Counted from the first letter of the stretch, positions 40,918-50,212 are shown. The stretch: DNA of 64,000 nt from Taibaiella sp965229095 (GCA_965229095.1 OZ245855.1:4836001-4900000); one strand, 5' to 3'. Notes: generated from the sequence alone by a model not told the origin. Translations and numbers: made by a program.

Positions 40918-41880
40918 ATGAAATACGCATCATTAGTACTTACCGGTTGCGCCCTGTTGCTGGCAACAGCCGGCAATGCCCAGGTTAAAAAGAAGCCTGT
41001 AGCCAAAAAGCCGGCTACACACACTAAACCGGCTATCAAAGCAACTACCGGCGGTTTTATCACCGGAGCCGATAACCTGGAATACAAAGTGGTGAAGCAC
41101 GGTAAAGGACTGGTAACACCCAAAATGGGAGATATGTTACAGCTTCATATCAAACAAAAGATCGACGATAGTTTAATGATGAATACCGATGCGCAGAATA
41201 TGGGCAAACCCATCGACGTATCCATGCAGCAGTCTATGATCAAGGGCGACCTGATGGGCGGCCTGGGATTGATGAAAGAAGGCGACAGCACTATTTTCCG
41301 TATCAGGCTGGACTCTCTGGCGCACAGGGCCAGTCAGCCTAAGCCGGAATGGGCTGGAGCCAATGCTTATGTTATCTGGGAAGTAAAGCTGGATAAAATA
41401 AAATCCAAGGAAGTGATCATGGCCGAGCAAGCCAAAATGCAGGCCGAAGCTGCCGGCAAAGCCAAAGAGCAAGCAGTAACCGACGATAAGCTGATCCAGG
41501 AATACCTGAAGCAAAAAGGCGTAACCAATGCCCAAAAAACAGCTTCCGGTCTTTATTATGTGCTGCATAAGCAAGGAACAGGACCTAAGGCTGCTGCCGG
41601 ACAAAAGGTATCTGTAAACTATACCGGTGTTAATATGAGCGGCGAAAAATTCGACTCCAATGTGGATTCCGCCTTCAACCACGTAACCCCCATCGAATTC
41701 CCGCTGGGCCAGCGTAACGTGATTGCCGGCTGGGACGAAGGTATTGCCCTGATGAATAAAGGCGCTACGGCTACTTTGTATATTCCTTCGGGCCTGGCTT
41801 ATGGCGCTCAGAGCAGGGGACCAAAAATCCCGGCCAATGCCATTCTCATCTTTGATGTTGAGCTGGTGGATATCAAATAG
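40918..41880 (+). CDS. FKBP-type peptidyl-prolyl isomerase, soluble periplasmic paralogue
   Basis: Tandem paralogue of the gene before it, 320 residues. It has a cleavable signal (MKYASLVLTGCALLLATAGN, cut near AQ) and no conserved lipobox Cys at the cut site, then a Lys-rich linker. The first FKBP-like half is degenerate (GDMLQLHIKQKIDDSLMMN). The second is intact: GQKVSVNYTGVNMSGEKFDS, VIAGWDEGIALMNKGATATL, GLAYGAQSRGPKIPANAILI. So one copy is membrane-bound and the other free, with the same domain plan. Confidence 0.88.
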   Translation: MKYASLVLTGCALLLATAGNAQVKKKPVAKKPATHTKPAIKATTGGFITGADNLEYKVVKHGKGLVTPKMGDMLQLHIKQKIDDSLMMNTDAQNMGKPIDVSMQQSMIKGDLMGGLGLMKEGDSTIFRIRLDSLAHRASQPKPEWAGANAYVIWEVKLDKIKSKEVIMAEQAKMQAEAAGKAKEQAVTDDKLIQEYLKQKGVTNAQKTASGLYYVLHKQGTGPKAAAGQKVSVNYTGVNMSGEKFDSNVDSAFNHVTPIEFPLGQRNVIAGWDEGIALMNKGATATLYIPSGLAYGAQSRGPKIPANAILIFDVELVDIK

Positions 41881-41996
41881 AGCGAGGAAAATGCCCCGGA
41901 TCATAAAAATTTAACCCGGAGAATGCTTGGTAAAAAAAGAATTCATTAGTTTTTTATTAACTTAGCGCTTTGCTTTACGGTTAATAATTTTTGCTA

Positions 41997-42233
41997 ATGA
42001 AAAAGATTAAAGTACAACCGAAACTTAGTCTCAAGAAAAGGACGATCACTGCTTTGAACAGGGAAGATAAAGATGCCCTGAACGGAGGCGCTTCTAATCT
42101 TACTCCATGTATGCCAAGTAAAACAAGACCTGTAGAGAATACCGGTCCCATCACCCAGGTGAATTGCTTGTCTTACTATTACATTTGCGGTTATCCTACC
42201 TGGCTTAATTGCTACGATGATGGGCTTTACTAG
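41997..42233 (+). CDS. Second Cys-containing RiPP precursor with GG-type leader
   Basis: A 78-residue peptide. ATG 41997 is used; a TTG six bases upstream is in frame. The leader has KVQPKLSLKKRTITALNRED and DALNGGA, sharing the pattern KLxLxKxxIxxL...LxGG with the peptide at 33504. The core (about 47 residues) has four Cys (LTPCMPS, QVNCLSY, YICGYP, LNCYDD), several Ser/Thr and many aromatic residues. It stands alone between FKBP and GDSL genes with its own strong terminator; no maturation enzymes are near. Class I lanthipeptide-like by leader; ring chemistry is inferred. Confidence 0.62.
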   Translation: MKKIKVQPKLSLKKRTITALNREDKDALNGGASNLTPCMPSKTRPVENTGPITQVNCLSYYYICGYPTWLNCYDDGLY

Positions 42234-42239
42234 AAACAA

Positions 42240-42280
42240 AAATGCAAAGAGGCTGTCTTTCCGACAGCCTCTTTGCTTAT
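42240..42280 (+). terminator. Bidirectional terminator between RiPP precursor and GDSL gene
   Basis: Perfect 14 bp inverted repeat GCAAAGAGGCTGTC (42244-42257) with 42263-42276, with short T-rich tracts on both sides. It lies just after the peptide stop and faces the convergent GDSL gene. Confidence 0.8.
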
Positions 42281-42353
42281 AAACATTTTTGTACGTCCGG
42301 AGGACTGGTTAAAGGGTATTCGTTGAAAACAGAAAGAGACGGTATGCCTATGC

Positions 42354-42959
42354 CTAATGTTTCAGTACTGCCGCTATCTGGGGACTTAAGGCTGATGCCC
42401 ATACCTGGTATTCCTTCGCGGCATAGTGCAGCTTGTCCGGCGTGAGGTACTGATCGTCGGTGCCATGGGCCCTTGTAGATGCAGTGATGTCGAGGTAGTG
42501 GCAGCGATAGGCTAACGTAATAGCCTTGTTGACTACATTGAATTCATTGATCTTTTGGGCTATTTCCTTACGATCACGGCCTTCGGCAAAAGGCGTCACC
42601 CCCCAATCGGGTATAGACAGCACGAATACCCTGCTGGTATGCCCGTTGGCAAAGAGTATGGCTTTGTTCAGCAACTGGGCAAATTCCTTTTTATATTCCT
42701 CTACATCCCTGCCCCGGTATTGGTTGTTGACCCCTATCAGCAAGGTTACAAAATCAAAAGTGTCCTGTATATGCTCCTCCCGTATGGCGTTGCTCAGCTC
42801 ATCCGTAGTCCAGCCCGTTACGGCGATGATCTTCGGTTCGGCTACCTGCAAAAAATAATTTTTTCGCAGCAGCGCTACCGTTTGGGCCGGGAAATTGTCG
42901 GCAGGCTGTACTTGTTCTCCTATCGTATAAGAATCGCCAAGGGCGAGGTAGGTCAGCAT
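42354..42959 (-). CDS. SGNH/GDSL-type esterase
   Basis: Hydrolase of 201 residues with the SGNH blocks. Block I is LALGDSYTIGEQV (catalytic Ser). Block II Gly is in VTGWTTDELSNAI. Block III is LLIGVNNQYRGRD (Asn). Block V is LTPDKLHYAAKEYQVWA (Asp and His). No signal peptide is seen, so it is probably cytoplasmic. Substrate is unknown; related proteins act as lipases, esterases or acetylhydrolases. It is followed upstream by an aldehyde dehydrogenase gene on the same strand, 61 bp away. Confidence 0.85.
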   Translation of the reverse strand: MLTYLALGDSYTIGEQVQPADNFPAQTVALLRKNYFLQVAEPKIIAVTGWTTDELSNAIREEHIQDTFDFVTLLIGVNNQYRGRDVEEYKKEFAQLLNKAILFANGHTSRVFVLSIPDWGVTPFAEGRDRKEIAQKINEFNVVNKAITLAYRCHYLDITASTRAHGTDDQYLTPDKLHYAAKEYQVWASALSPQIAAVLKH

Positions 42960-43020
42960 ATATAGCGTAGTTGGGATTAAGATATTAAGGATTACAAATG
43001 TACTGAGGAATACGACAGGT

Positions 43021-44394
43021 TTACCGGATAAATATCGTTTTGATATTGGTAAATTCCCTTAACCCGTAATAACCGAGCTCCCTTCCGTAGCCGCTTTGCT
43101 TGATACCTCCGAAAGGCAGCCGGGCGTCGGAACGTACAAAATCGTTGATGAATACGCTGCCGGCCTGTAATTGTTCTTCGGCAATCTGCTCGGCCCGTTT
43201 AATATCCCTGGAAAACACCGCACCGCCAAGCCCGAAAATGGAATCGTTGGCGATCCTGATGGCATCCGCTTCGTCTTTGGCTTCGATAATGGCGGCTACA
43301 GGTCCGAATAGTTCTTCATCGTAAGCAGGCATCCCTTTCTTAACACCGGTAAGCACCGTAGGTGGATAAAAGGCGCCCTCTCCTTCCGGTATAAAGCCGC
43401 CACAAAGGATCCTGGCGCCCCGGGCCACACTTTCTTCTACCTGCTTATGCAACTGGTCGCGAAGGTCGTGCCGGGCCATAGGTCCTAGCTGCGCGGAAGC
43501 ATGCATGGGATCGCCATATTTTTTTTGTTGCATCAGCTCCACCATCTGGTTTTGAAAGGTAGGTAGCACTTTACTGTCGACTACGAACCTTTTGGCCGAA
43601 ATGCAGCTCTGGCCGGTATTGTTAAGCCTGGAAGCGACACATACTTCAACCGCCCTTTTCAGGTCGGCATCTTCCAATACCACATACGCATCGCTGCCAC
43701 CCAGCTCCAGTACCTGTTTTTTTAAATGTTTTCCCGCCAGCTCCGCTACTTTACTGCCGCCTGTGGTGCTGCCGGTAAAGGTGACTGCATTGACATAACG
43801 ATGCGCGATCACCGGTTCCATCTCGGAAGAAGGTAAGATAAGGGTCTGGAAGAGGTACTCGGGCAGACCTGCTTCCTGCAACGCTTTTTCGATATTGAGG
43901 GCGCAGCCGGTTACATTGGAAGCATGTTTCAACAACATGCTGTTGCCTGCCATCAGGATAGGCCCCATAGCACGGAATACCTGCCAGTACGGGAAGTTCC
44001 AGGGCATAATGGCCAGCACAGTACCTATAGGCTGGAAGCTTACATAGCTTTTTTGCGCCTCTGTTTCTACAGGCTCCTGTTCCAGGAATAAGGGACCTTT
44101 GTCGGAATAATAAGTTAAAGTAGTGGCACTTTTTTCAATTTCCGTAATGCTTTGCACATAAGGCTTGCCCATTTCCAGCGTGGCCGTTTCCGCCATGCTC
44201 TTTTTATTTTTCTGGAGGTAGTCGGCCAGGGCTTTAAGATAGGCGGCCCGTTGCCGTACCGATACTTTACTCCACTTCTCAAAAGCCTTGTGCGCTTGTT
44301 CCAGTTTATGTTTTACAATGGTGGAAGTATCTGTTTTGTAGTGTGTTATTTCTTTGCTGGTAAAGGGGTTTATGGAAATCAGGGTGTTGCTCAT
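43021..44394 (-). CDS. NAD(P)-dependent succinate-semialdehyde dehydrogenase-type enzyme
   Basis: Aldehyde dehydrogenase superfamily, 457 residues from ATG 44394 (MSNTLISINPFTSKEI). Family features: IGTVLAIMPWNFPYWQVFR, FTGSTTGGSKVAELAG at the cofactor site, general base Glu in VLELGGSDAYVVLEDAD, and the catalytic Cys in RLNNTGQSCISAKRF. The C-terminal FGGIKQSGYGRELGYYGLRE is typical of succinate-semialdehyde dehydrogenases (GabD/Sad group). Substrate is inferred from this subgroup. The GDSL gene follows on the same strand. Confidence 0.88.
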   Translation of the reverse strand: MSNTLISINPFTSKEITHYKTDTSTIVKHKLEQAHKAFEKWSKVSVRQRAAYLKALADYLQKNKKSMAETATLEMGKPYVQSITEIEKSATTLTYYSDKGPLFLEQEPVETEAQKSYVSFQPIGTVLAIMPWNFPYWQVFRAMGPILMAGNSMLLKHASNVTGCALNIEKALQEAGLPEYLFQTLILPSSEMEPVIAHRYVNAVTFTGSTTGGSKVAELAGKHLKKQVLELGGSDAYVVLEDADLKRAVEVCVASRLNNTGQSCISAKRFVVDSKVLPTFQNQMVELMQQKKYGDPMHASAQLGPMARHDLRDQLHKQVEESVARGARILCGGFIPEGEGAFYPPTVLTGVKKGMPAYDEELFGPVAAIIEAKDEADAIRIANDSIFGLGGAVFSRDIKRAEQIAEEQLQAGSVFINDFVRSDARLPFGGIKQSGYGRELGYYGLREFTNIKTIFIR

Positions 44395-44601
44395 CGGACG
44401 ATTAAATTTAGAAATGACCAGGTAAAGATACAACAGCAGATCAGTATAAAGGTTGGTATTAGCAATGCCTTTGCAATAGCGCTATCAACAAAGCCGATTG
44501 TCAGCGAAGCGTCATTTTATAAGGCTTTTCCTGAATTTGAAAGGCCGGGAACCTTGCTTTAAATACTTTTGCCGGAACCTGAATTATTTGTCGTCCCGAT
44601 T

Positions 44602-44916
44602 ATGTGCAATACACAAACACTGGCCCGGTCTTTTGAAGGATACATCATCCGTTGTGCGGAATGTAACAGGATACAACTGGCTTTTGGCGTAGCAGCCGTA
44701 ACGCTGAAGCCCCACCAGTTTCACCGGCTTAAGGAATATGCCGACCTGGAATCGCAATACCGGCAAACCATACCGGCCGATCCCGATCAGAAATGCATTT
44801 CGATCCCGGTCAACCATTCCCTCATGCTGTGCCTGAGCTACCACGAGCTGGCAGCGCTCACCGACCTGCTGGACCAGGCAGCGGCCTTGATGGCAGTCTA
44901 TGAAATGCTGGCTTAG
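44602..44916 (+). CDS. DUF6686-type small protein
   Basis: A 104-residue cytoplasmic protein conserved in Bacteroidota without known function. ATG 44602 (MCNTQTLARSFEGYIIRCAE) is preferred; a TTG at 44569 is in frame. A CxxC-like pair occurs in IIRCAECNRIQLAFG, suggesting a zinc knuckle together with the first Cys. Later sequence: LKPHQFHRLKEYADLESQYR and SLMLCLSYHELAALTDLLDQ. It lies 63 bp before the transglutaminase-like gene on the same strand. Confidence 0.65.
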   Translation: MCNTQTLARSFEGYIIRCAECNRIQLAFGVAAVTLKPHQFHRLKEYADLESQYRQTIPADPDQKCISIPVNHSLMLCLSYHELAALTDLLDQAAALMAVYEMLA

Positions 44917-44964
44917 TCCGTGACCGCCGCAGGATTATAACTTTTTTGCGAAGGCGGAACTTCT

Positions 44965-44972
44965 TATATTTG
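44965..44972 (+). promoter_or_regulatory. Bacteroidota -7 box before the transglutaminase gene
   Basis: TATATTTG matches TAnnTTTG, with TTTG at 44945-44948 (spacer 16). It ends 7 bases before the ATG, suggesting a leaderless or very short-leader mRNA. Confidence 0.5.
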
Positions 44973-44979
44973 ACTTATT

Positions 44980-47604
44980 ATGCGCATCCAGAGAGCTACG
45001 CCGGTCAATGAACTGCTTGCCAAGGTCCTTTTTTTATTGTTACCTACCTTACTGGTTTGTTATTTCCTCTTGTGGAATGCCAACCAGTATTACACCATAT
45101 TGAACAACCAGACCTGGCAACAGACCCTTTATGTAGCTCTAGGTATGGGCGCTTCGGCTTTGCTGTATGCCTTCCGTTTCCGCTTTCTTCCTTCCTTTCT
45201 TATACTGGCTATTGTATTGTATGCTGTTTATAAGGGGATCGATGCCACGGCTATAGGCGAGTTCGATACCTTTTTCCTTTCTATCCGTTTCCGCGTGTTC
45301 TCGATCACCTTCCTGGTGGGCTGGATCATGGGTTGGGGCTTTGTTCGTCTGCGTTTCTTTTCTATTTTCATTGCTTCCGTATTCCTGAGCTCCTGTATCT
45401 TGCTTATTGCCAAAAGAAGCGAATTGTTTTTTACAGAAGGCGGTAACGATGTGCTGTGGCAGTACGGGTTGATCATAGGGCCGGTGATTATTTATGCCGT
45501 TTATATCATCTTTACGGCAGAGCTGATCCGGAACTATAAAGATAAGAGTCAGAAATTCTGGTGGTACATCAGCCGGAGGCTGGTACTGTTTGCCGGGCTG
45601 GCCGTGCTCTTGCTGGCAGGTGTTATCTGGTTCAACCGTGGAGAGATCAAAGCTACGATCGCTGAATATGGCGGTGGTGGTGAAAGTGGTAAGAGCAGTA
45701 TGCTGAAAAAGAACAAGGACAATACCTTCGACCTGCAGCGCTATACCCAGCTCAGGGGCAGCCTGGGCCGCAGCAACGAATTACTCTTTGCAGCCCATAT
45801 CGATAACTTCTTTCCTAATTCGGAAATACCCAATCCGCTTTACTTAACAGCCTTTTACTATTCCCGTTTCGATACCCTTACCGAAACCTTTGAGCAGGAC
45901 TCCCTGATCCCCGCCAGCGACCTGTTTGAACCCGATCCTTCCAAGCTGCCGCTCTTCTTCCCTAAATACGATTCTTCAGTGCTGGCTTATGCCCTTACTG
46001 AAAAGCTGCGCCGGACGGTCGATATCGAAGTGTATAAAAAACAGCTTTCGCCCAAGACTTATATCGCGCCCAGCACTTCCTTTTTTGTGCAGCCAATCAC
46101 CATAGAAAAGGATTTTCAAAGCGAATTCAAGTCGGCATACCGTGCCAAAAGCTATATCTCGGAACTGAACAGCGCTTACTTCGTGTATAATGCCGACGAT
46201 CCGCAGATAAAGCGTTTCCAGGAACAACGATTTGAAGTGCTGCGAAAAGTGACAGGCTATGATGGCGTAGATGCAAAGCTGATGAAGTATTACACCTATA
46301 TGCCGGCAGATGCGAAATTTAACCGTATCCGCAACTTGGCAGCGGAGGTGACGAAAGGCAAGACCACGCCGGTAGACAAGATGCTGGCGATAAGGGATTA
46401 TTTCCTGTCGAAAGATGAAAATGGGACGCCTTTGTTTTCTTATACCGATAACCCGGGTGTGCCTGATATTCCCGATGCTTCCAAGCTGCAATACTTTCTG
46501 TTTGAGAACCGGAAAGGTTACTGCGCCTACTATGCCGGGGCTACCTTGTTTATGTTGCGTTCGCTGGGTATCCCGTCGCGCATCACGGTAGGCTTCATGA
46601 CGGTTGATCGGAGCAATAAAAACAAGGGCTGGTACTGGTATTATGCCGACCAGGCCCATGCCTGGGTGCAACTCTATTTCCCCGGCTATGGCTGGCTCGA
46701 TTTTGATACTACGGTAGGTAATGAAGATGCGCAGCAAAGCCCGGCGCCTGATGGAACGCCGCCCATGCAGCCGCCCAAGGCTTACCTGGCAGGCGATGGC
46801 ACCATCGCTGCCGTAGATACCGTACAGAAAAGAATAAGCCTGAACCTGTCGCGGATGGTGTACCACGATAGAGAGTATAAGCTGGTACAGCCGGTAAAGG
46901 TAGAGCTGGATATGAGTATTGCTTCCGTTACGAAGGATAGTATCGACATTCCATTAAGCAGTGTACGTATAGGCGATAGTGCTACGGCCGTATCTTATGC
47001 CGAAGCGTTTAAAAACCTGAAGCCTGCCGGCAACGAAGAAGGTACGGAGCTCATTCGCCGCTTCCCGGTACCGGAGCCTATCGACGAGCTGCATGTAAAG
47101 CTGAACGTAAAGGCCAAGAAAGAACAGGATCTGCTGAAAGAGGAACAGGAAAAGCCAACCAACTGGAAGGCGATAGGAATAGGCTCCCTGATCAGTATCG
47201 GCTTTATACTGCTGGTATTCCTCCTGTTGCCCAGACTGATCTATGCTTACTACAGGATACGCTATGCTTCGGCGGGTAGCAAGGGGCAAAAGGCATACTG
47301 GGCCTATCGTTCGGCGGGATTCTACCTGCACCAGCTGGGGTATTTCAAAGGTGGTATGACGGCTTTGCAGCACGCCCAGGCCGTCGATCAGCAATTGCAG
47401 ACCCGCTATGCTGCTTTTATATTGCCTTATCTTAAACTGAAATATGCCGGCCAGGAATTGAATGCGACGGAAACAGAAACGGTCGGCAACTTCTTGCCTG
47501 CCTTTATCCGGGATGTGCAAAAAGTGATTCCCTTTGGTCAGCGGTTCGGCCGGTTCTTCCGTGTATTCAGGGCCATCGCTTATTTCGGAACGGGTGAAGA
47601 GTAG
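44980..47604 (+). CDS. Membrane protein with transglutaminase-like domain
   Basis: Large inner-membrane protein of 874 residues. The N-terminal 220 residues hold several membrane helices (VLFLLLPTLLVCYFLLWNA, FLPSFLILAIVLYAVYKGI, LVLFAGLAVLLLAGVIWF). A central periplasmic part contains a transglutaminase-like core at about 480-590: KMLAIRDYFLSKDENGT, catalytic Cys in NRKGYCAYYAGATLFMLRS, His in YYADQAHAWVQLYFPGYG, and Asp in GWLDFDTTVG. A second membrane helix near residue 730 (IGIGSLISIGFILLVFLLL) precedes a helical cytoplasmic tail. Such proteins are often near MoxR/DUF58 genes, but none are here. Enzymatic activity is inferred. Confidence 0.83.
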   Translation: MRIQRATPVNELLAKVLFLLLPTLLVCYFLLWNANQYYTILNNQTWQQTLYVALGMGASALLYAFRFRFLPSFLILAIVLYAVYKGIDATAIGEFDTFFLSIRFRVFSITFLVGWIMGWGFVRLRFFSIFIASVFLSSCILLIAKRSELFFTEGGNDVLWQYGLIIGPVIIYAVYIIFTAELIRNYKDKSQKFWWYISRRLVLFAGLAVLLLAGVIWFNRGEIKATIAEYGGGGESGKSSMLKKNKDNTFDLQRYTQLRGSLGRSNELLFAAHIDNFFPNSEIPNPLYLTAFYYSRFDTLTETFEQDSLIPASDLFEPDPSKLPLFFPKYDSSVLAYALTEKLRRTVDIEVYKKQLSPKTYIAPSTSFFVQPITIEKDFQSEFKSAYRAKSYISELNSAYFVYNADDPQIKRFQEQRFEVLRKVTGYDGVDAKLMKYYTYMPADAKFNRIRNLAAEVTKGKTTPVDKMLAIRDYFLSKDENGTPLFSYTDNPGVPDIPDASKLQYFLFENRKGYCAYYAGATLFMLRSLGIPSRITVGFMTVDRSNKNKGWYWYYADQAHAWVQLYFPGYGWLDFDTTVGNEDAQQSPAPDGTPPMQPPKAYLAGDGTIAAVDTVQKRISLNLSRMVYHDREYKLVQPVKVELDMSIASVTKDSIDIPLSSVRIGDSATAVSYAEAFKNLKPAGNEEGTELIRRFPVPEPIDELHVKLNVKAKKEQDLLKEEQEKPTNWKAIGIGSLISIGFILLVFLLLPRLIYAYYRIRYASAGSKGQKAYWAYRSAGFYLHQLGYFKGGMTALQHAQAVDQQLQTRYAAFILPYLKLKYAGQELNATETETVGNFLPAFIRDVQKVIPFGQRFGRFFRVFRAIAYFGTGEE

Positions 47605-47744
47605 GCTCAATTATTCGCAAGAAGAAAACCATGTTGCACTGTATACTGTGGCGTGGATCAGGCATTTCAGGAATACCCAGGATGCTGCCTTACGTATGTG
47701 CTCCGCAAGCTTTATTGCCAATGATAAGTATAAGTTTTGGTTTG

Positions 47745-47772
47745 TAGAGCCGTAGCATATGCTACGGCTCTA
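47745..47772 (+). terminator. 28 bp perfect palindrome downstream of the transglutaminase gene
   Basis: Perfect dyad TAGAGCCGTAGCAT and its complement with no loop, 140 bp after the stop. A T tract is lacking, so it could be a terminator or a recombination/regulatory palindrome. Confidence 0.5.
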
Positions 47773-48271
47773 TAGGCAACAATACCGGTACTTCAAACGC
47801 TAAGAGTTACTACTGTCGCAGTTTTCTTCCTCCAGGTTCAAAATGTTACTGAGCTATGATTGTATCAAAATGTATAGTTCCTCTTGTTGTTCTTAGTGAT
47901 CAGGATCCTTCACTCCGCTAAAGCTTCGTTCTGGATGACGCGATATAAGGTATTGCTTGGCAAAGGAACAGATCGCGTATATTATTGCTGCGCAATGCTT
48001 GAACAAAAAAGAATAGCGCATCCTGCAGCACGCATATGGTCATCCCGAATGTAGCTTGCGCAGCTTATGTAATGAGGGATCTTGGATACGCTTATCGCTT
48101 AGCTATTAAGCTCCTTCGGCTCACGGACAGTATCACTAAGCCATGATTGCAGCATAATGTATAATCCCTCAGCATGAAAGGCAGGAGTGTTTGTCGCCTA
48201 TACAAGACTGTGTAAGTAGATATACGCGAAGTACGTCAGCAGCGAACAAGTGAAGAGATTGGGCATTTCTT
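47773..48271. repeat. Gene-free stretch with decayed inverted repetitive element
   Basis: No gene supported. GATCCTTCACTCCGC... (47897-47939) is an imperfect inverted copy of GTCATCCCGAATGTAGC... (48039-48087), a pattern of widespread intergenic repeats. The outer parts (47851-47880 and 48141-48170, ATGATTG..C..AATGTATA) resemble each other directly. Confidence 0.45.
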
Positions 48272-49450
48272 TCAGGGTTGCATCATCGCATCCACCACGG
48301 CTTTTCTCAGGTCGTAGAATACAGGTCTGAGCTTGCTGTCACCATCTGTGCCATAGTTGACGATAAGGACCATCACCTGTTTCTGTACCGGGAAGTAAAA
48401 AAGATCGGCGCTATAGGCCAGATCACGGCCACGGTGGCCAAGGGCATATTCGTCATTATCCCGGTGAATAAAATCCTTCATCACCCCGGGACCCAGCAGG
48501 CGGTCGCTGCCTTCTTCTTCTTTGCTGTTGAAGGTCAGCATCTGGTTCAATGAGCTCTCCGTAACCAGGTTTTTCTGGACCAATAAACGATCGATAAAGG
48601 TAAGCAGGTCGAATACATTGCTGTACAATCCAGTGTAACCGTTGCCGCTGCCGGTATTGTAGCTGGAAAGATTTTCTATTTGCCCATTGTTGTACAAGTC
48701 GTAATAACCCTGCGCTACTTTGGCTTCGGGTAGCGGGTCGTGGTAATAGTAATATGTGTTGGGCAATTGTAAGGGATCGATAACCAATTCATGCAGCAGT
48801 TGCTGGTGCGGTTTCCCGCCGATCTTATCGATGATCATGCTGAGCAACAGGGTATTGGTATTGGAGTAACCAGGACCTTCGCCTGGGGGAAAGGCAGCCT
48901 TTTTTCCTCTGACAAATTTCAAAATGTCTTCCTGGTTCCTGTGCTTGGGTGGGTTGTTTAATACATCGAGGTAAAAAGCATTATCCTTGATCACATCATA
49001 AATACCCGTGGTATGGTTCATCAGCTGCCGTACCGTTACCTGGTCTGCATTGGTAATGTTCTTCAGCTGGGTTGCATCCAGGTAAGCGCTTACAGGCGCA
49101 TCCAGGTTCAGCTTGCCTTGCTCCGATAACTTGAAAGCCAGTGTGGCCATGAATATTTTGGTAATGCTGGCTACTTTGGCAATATGGCAAGGCTGCATCA
49201 GGATTCCTTTTTCAATATCGGCCATGCCTGAGGCGCCGGCCCAGGTACCTTGTGTATCCCTTACCAGCAGTGTAATGCCGGGCAGGCCTTGTTGCGTGTA
49301 TTTATCGATCACGGCCTGGAAGCTGGCTGCTTTAGGATGCGCCGGCAACGAAGGACCGGTGCAGGTTTGCGTGGCTTCGATTGTTTTCTTGCTGCAGGAA
49401 AAGAGGCTGGAAGCCACCAGCAGAAAGGCTATAGCATATAATGGTTTCAT
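48272..49450 (-). CDS. Class C beta-lactamase-related serine hydrolase, lipoprotein
   Basis: Lipid-anchored penicillin-binding-protein-fold hydrolase of 392 residues. The signal MKPLYAIAFLLVASSLFSCS has a lipobox ending in Cys. Catalytic motifs: SxxK in KVASITKIFMATL, YxN in GEGPGYSNTNTLLL and HxG in YALGHRGRDLAYSAD. The family includes D-aminopeptidases, esterases and peptidases; beta-lactam activity is not implied. ATG 49450 gives the best signal; it overlaps the 3' end (49453) region of the upstream gene very closely, so the two are an operon. Confidence 0.85.
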   Translation of the reverse strand: MKPLYAIAFLLVASSLFSCSKKTIEATQTCTGPSLPAHPKAASFQAVIDKYTQQGLPGITLLVRDTQGTWAGASGMADIEKGILMQPCHIAKVASITKIFMATLAFKLSEQGKLNLDAPVSAYLDATQLKNITNADQVTVRQLMNHTTGIYDVIKDNAFYLDVLNNPPKHRNQEDILKFVRGKKAAFPPGEGPGYSNTNTLLLSMIIDKIGGKPHQQLLHELVIDPLQLPNTYYYYHDPLPEAKVAQGYYDLYNNGQIENLSSYNTGSGNGYTGLYSNVFDLLTFIDRLLVQKNLVTESSLNQMLTFNSKEEEGSDRLLGPGVMKDFIHRDNDEYALGHRGRDLAYSADLFYFPVQKQVMVLIVNYGTDGDSKLRPVFYDLRKAVVDAMMQP

Positions 49451-49452
49451 GA

Positions 49453-50070
49453 TCATTTAAGGGTAGGGGCGCGATGCCGGGTAAGGGGATAAATAACGCC
49501 GATATGCAAAGCGGTATTGGGCAATAAAGGAACATACTTCTTCACAAAAGGCATCTGTAACCAGAACTGGTATTGCAGGAAGAGCCGCAAAGGCACTTTG
49601 GTTTTGGCTTGCAAGTCGTAGCCTGCTGCCAGCGATGCGGTGGCCATCAGTTGTGGCCTGCCCAGGTTTGTTTTCTTTACATAATGATCTTCTTCCCATT
49701 TAAATTGCGCCACATCGGCAAAAGAATGGAGATAGCCTGCTCCCAGCAAACCTTCGCCGTAAAAGCCACTGGGGCTAAGGTAACGGTAACCCAGCTCCGA
49801 ATACAATTGAATGGCATGCTGGTTATACCTGTGGTAAAAATAGCCCAGCTTAAAGGTCTGGAACCATTCCGACCTGGGGTTCTTTTTATATAAATGGGCA
49901 GTGCCCAGCGTAATACCCGGGTGTATGATTTTGCTGAACACGCCTGCGTAGCCCTGGCCGGGCAGGGAAGTGCCGTTGTTAAAAACACTGAGGGATACCG
50001 GGAGTATTTTGTCCTGCGCCCACACTTGCGAGGCAAGGGACAGTAGGAATATCGTGTAAATAATTCTCAT
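49453..50070 (-). CDS. Hypothetical outer-membrane barrel-like protein
   Basis: Exported protein of 205 residues with signal peptide MRIIYTIFLLSLASQVWAQ. The rest alternates polar and aromatic residues in strand-like runs: GYFYHRYNQHAIQLYSELGY, FYGEGLLGAGYLHSFAD, LFLQYQFWLQMPFVKKYVPL. It ends TALHIGVIYPLTRHRAPTLK. This suggests a small beta-barrel, but the family is not recognised. First gene of a two-gene operon with the class C serine hydrolase, whose start is within a few bases of this stop. Confidence 0.6.
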   Translation of the reverse strand: MRIIYTIFLLSLASQVWAQDKILPVSLSVFNNGTSLPGQGYAGVFSKIIHPGITLGTAHLYKKNPRSEWFQTFKLGYFYHRYNQHAIQLYSELGYRYLSPSGFYGEGLLGAGYLHSFADVAQFKWEEDHYVKKTNLGRPQLMATASLAAGYDLQAKTKVPLRLFLQYQFWLQMPFVKKYVPLLPNTALHIGVIYPLTRHRAPTLK

Positions 50071-50212
50071 GCAAAGCTTAATTTAGGTAAGCTAAAAGAT
50101 TCTTCCGTAAATATCGAAAATTTAAAACTATTTTGTGAAGAAGGACAGAATGTCTGGAAAGTGCGTTGTGGCAAAACTTTTACACATCATCGTTCTAGTC
50201 GTTTGTGTATTT

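Noticed and set aside
45976..46866. 296-codon open frame on the minus strand inside the transglutaminase-like gene
   Set aside because: Antisense to conserved catalytic sequence, basic low-complexity composition, no start context.
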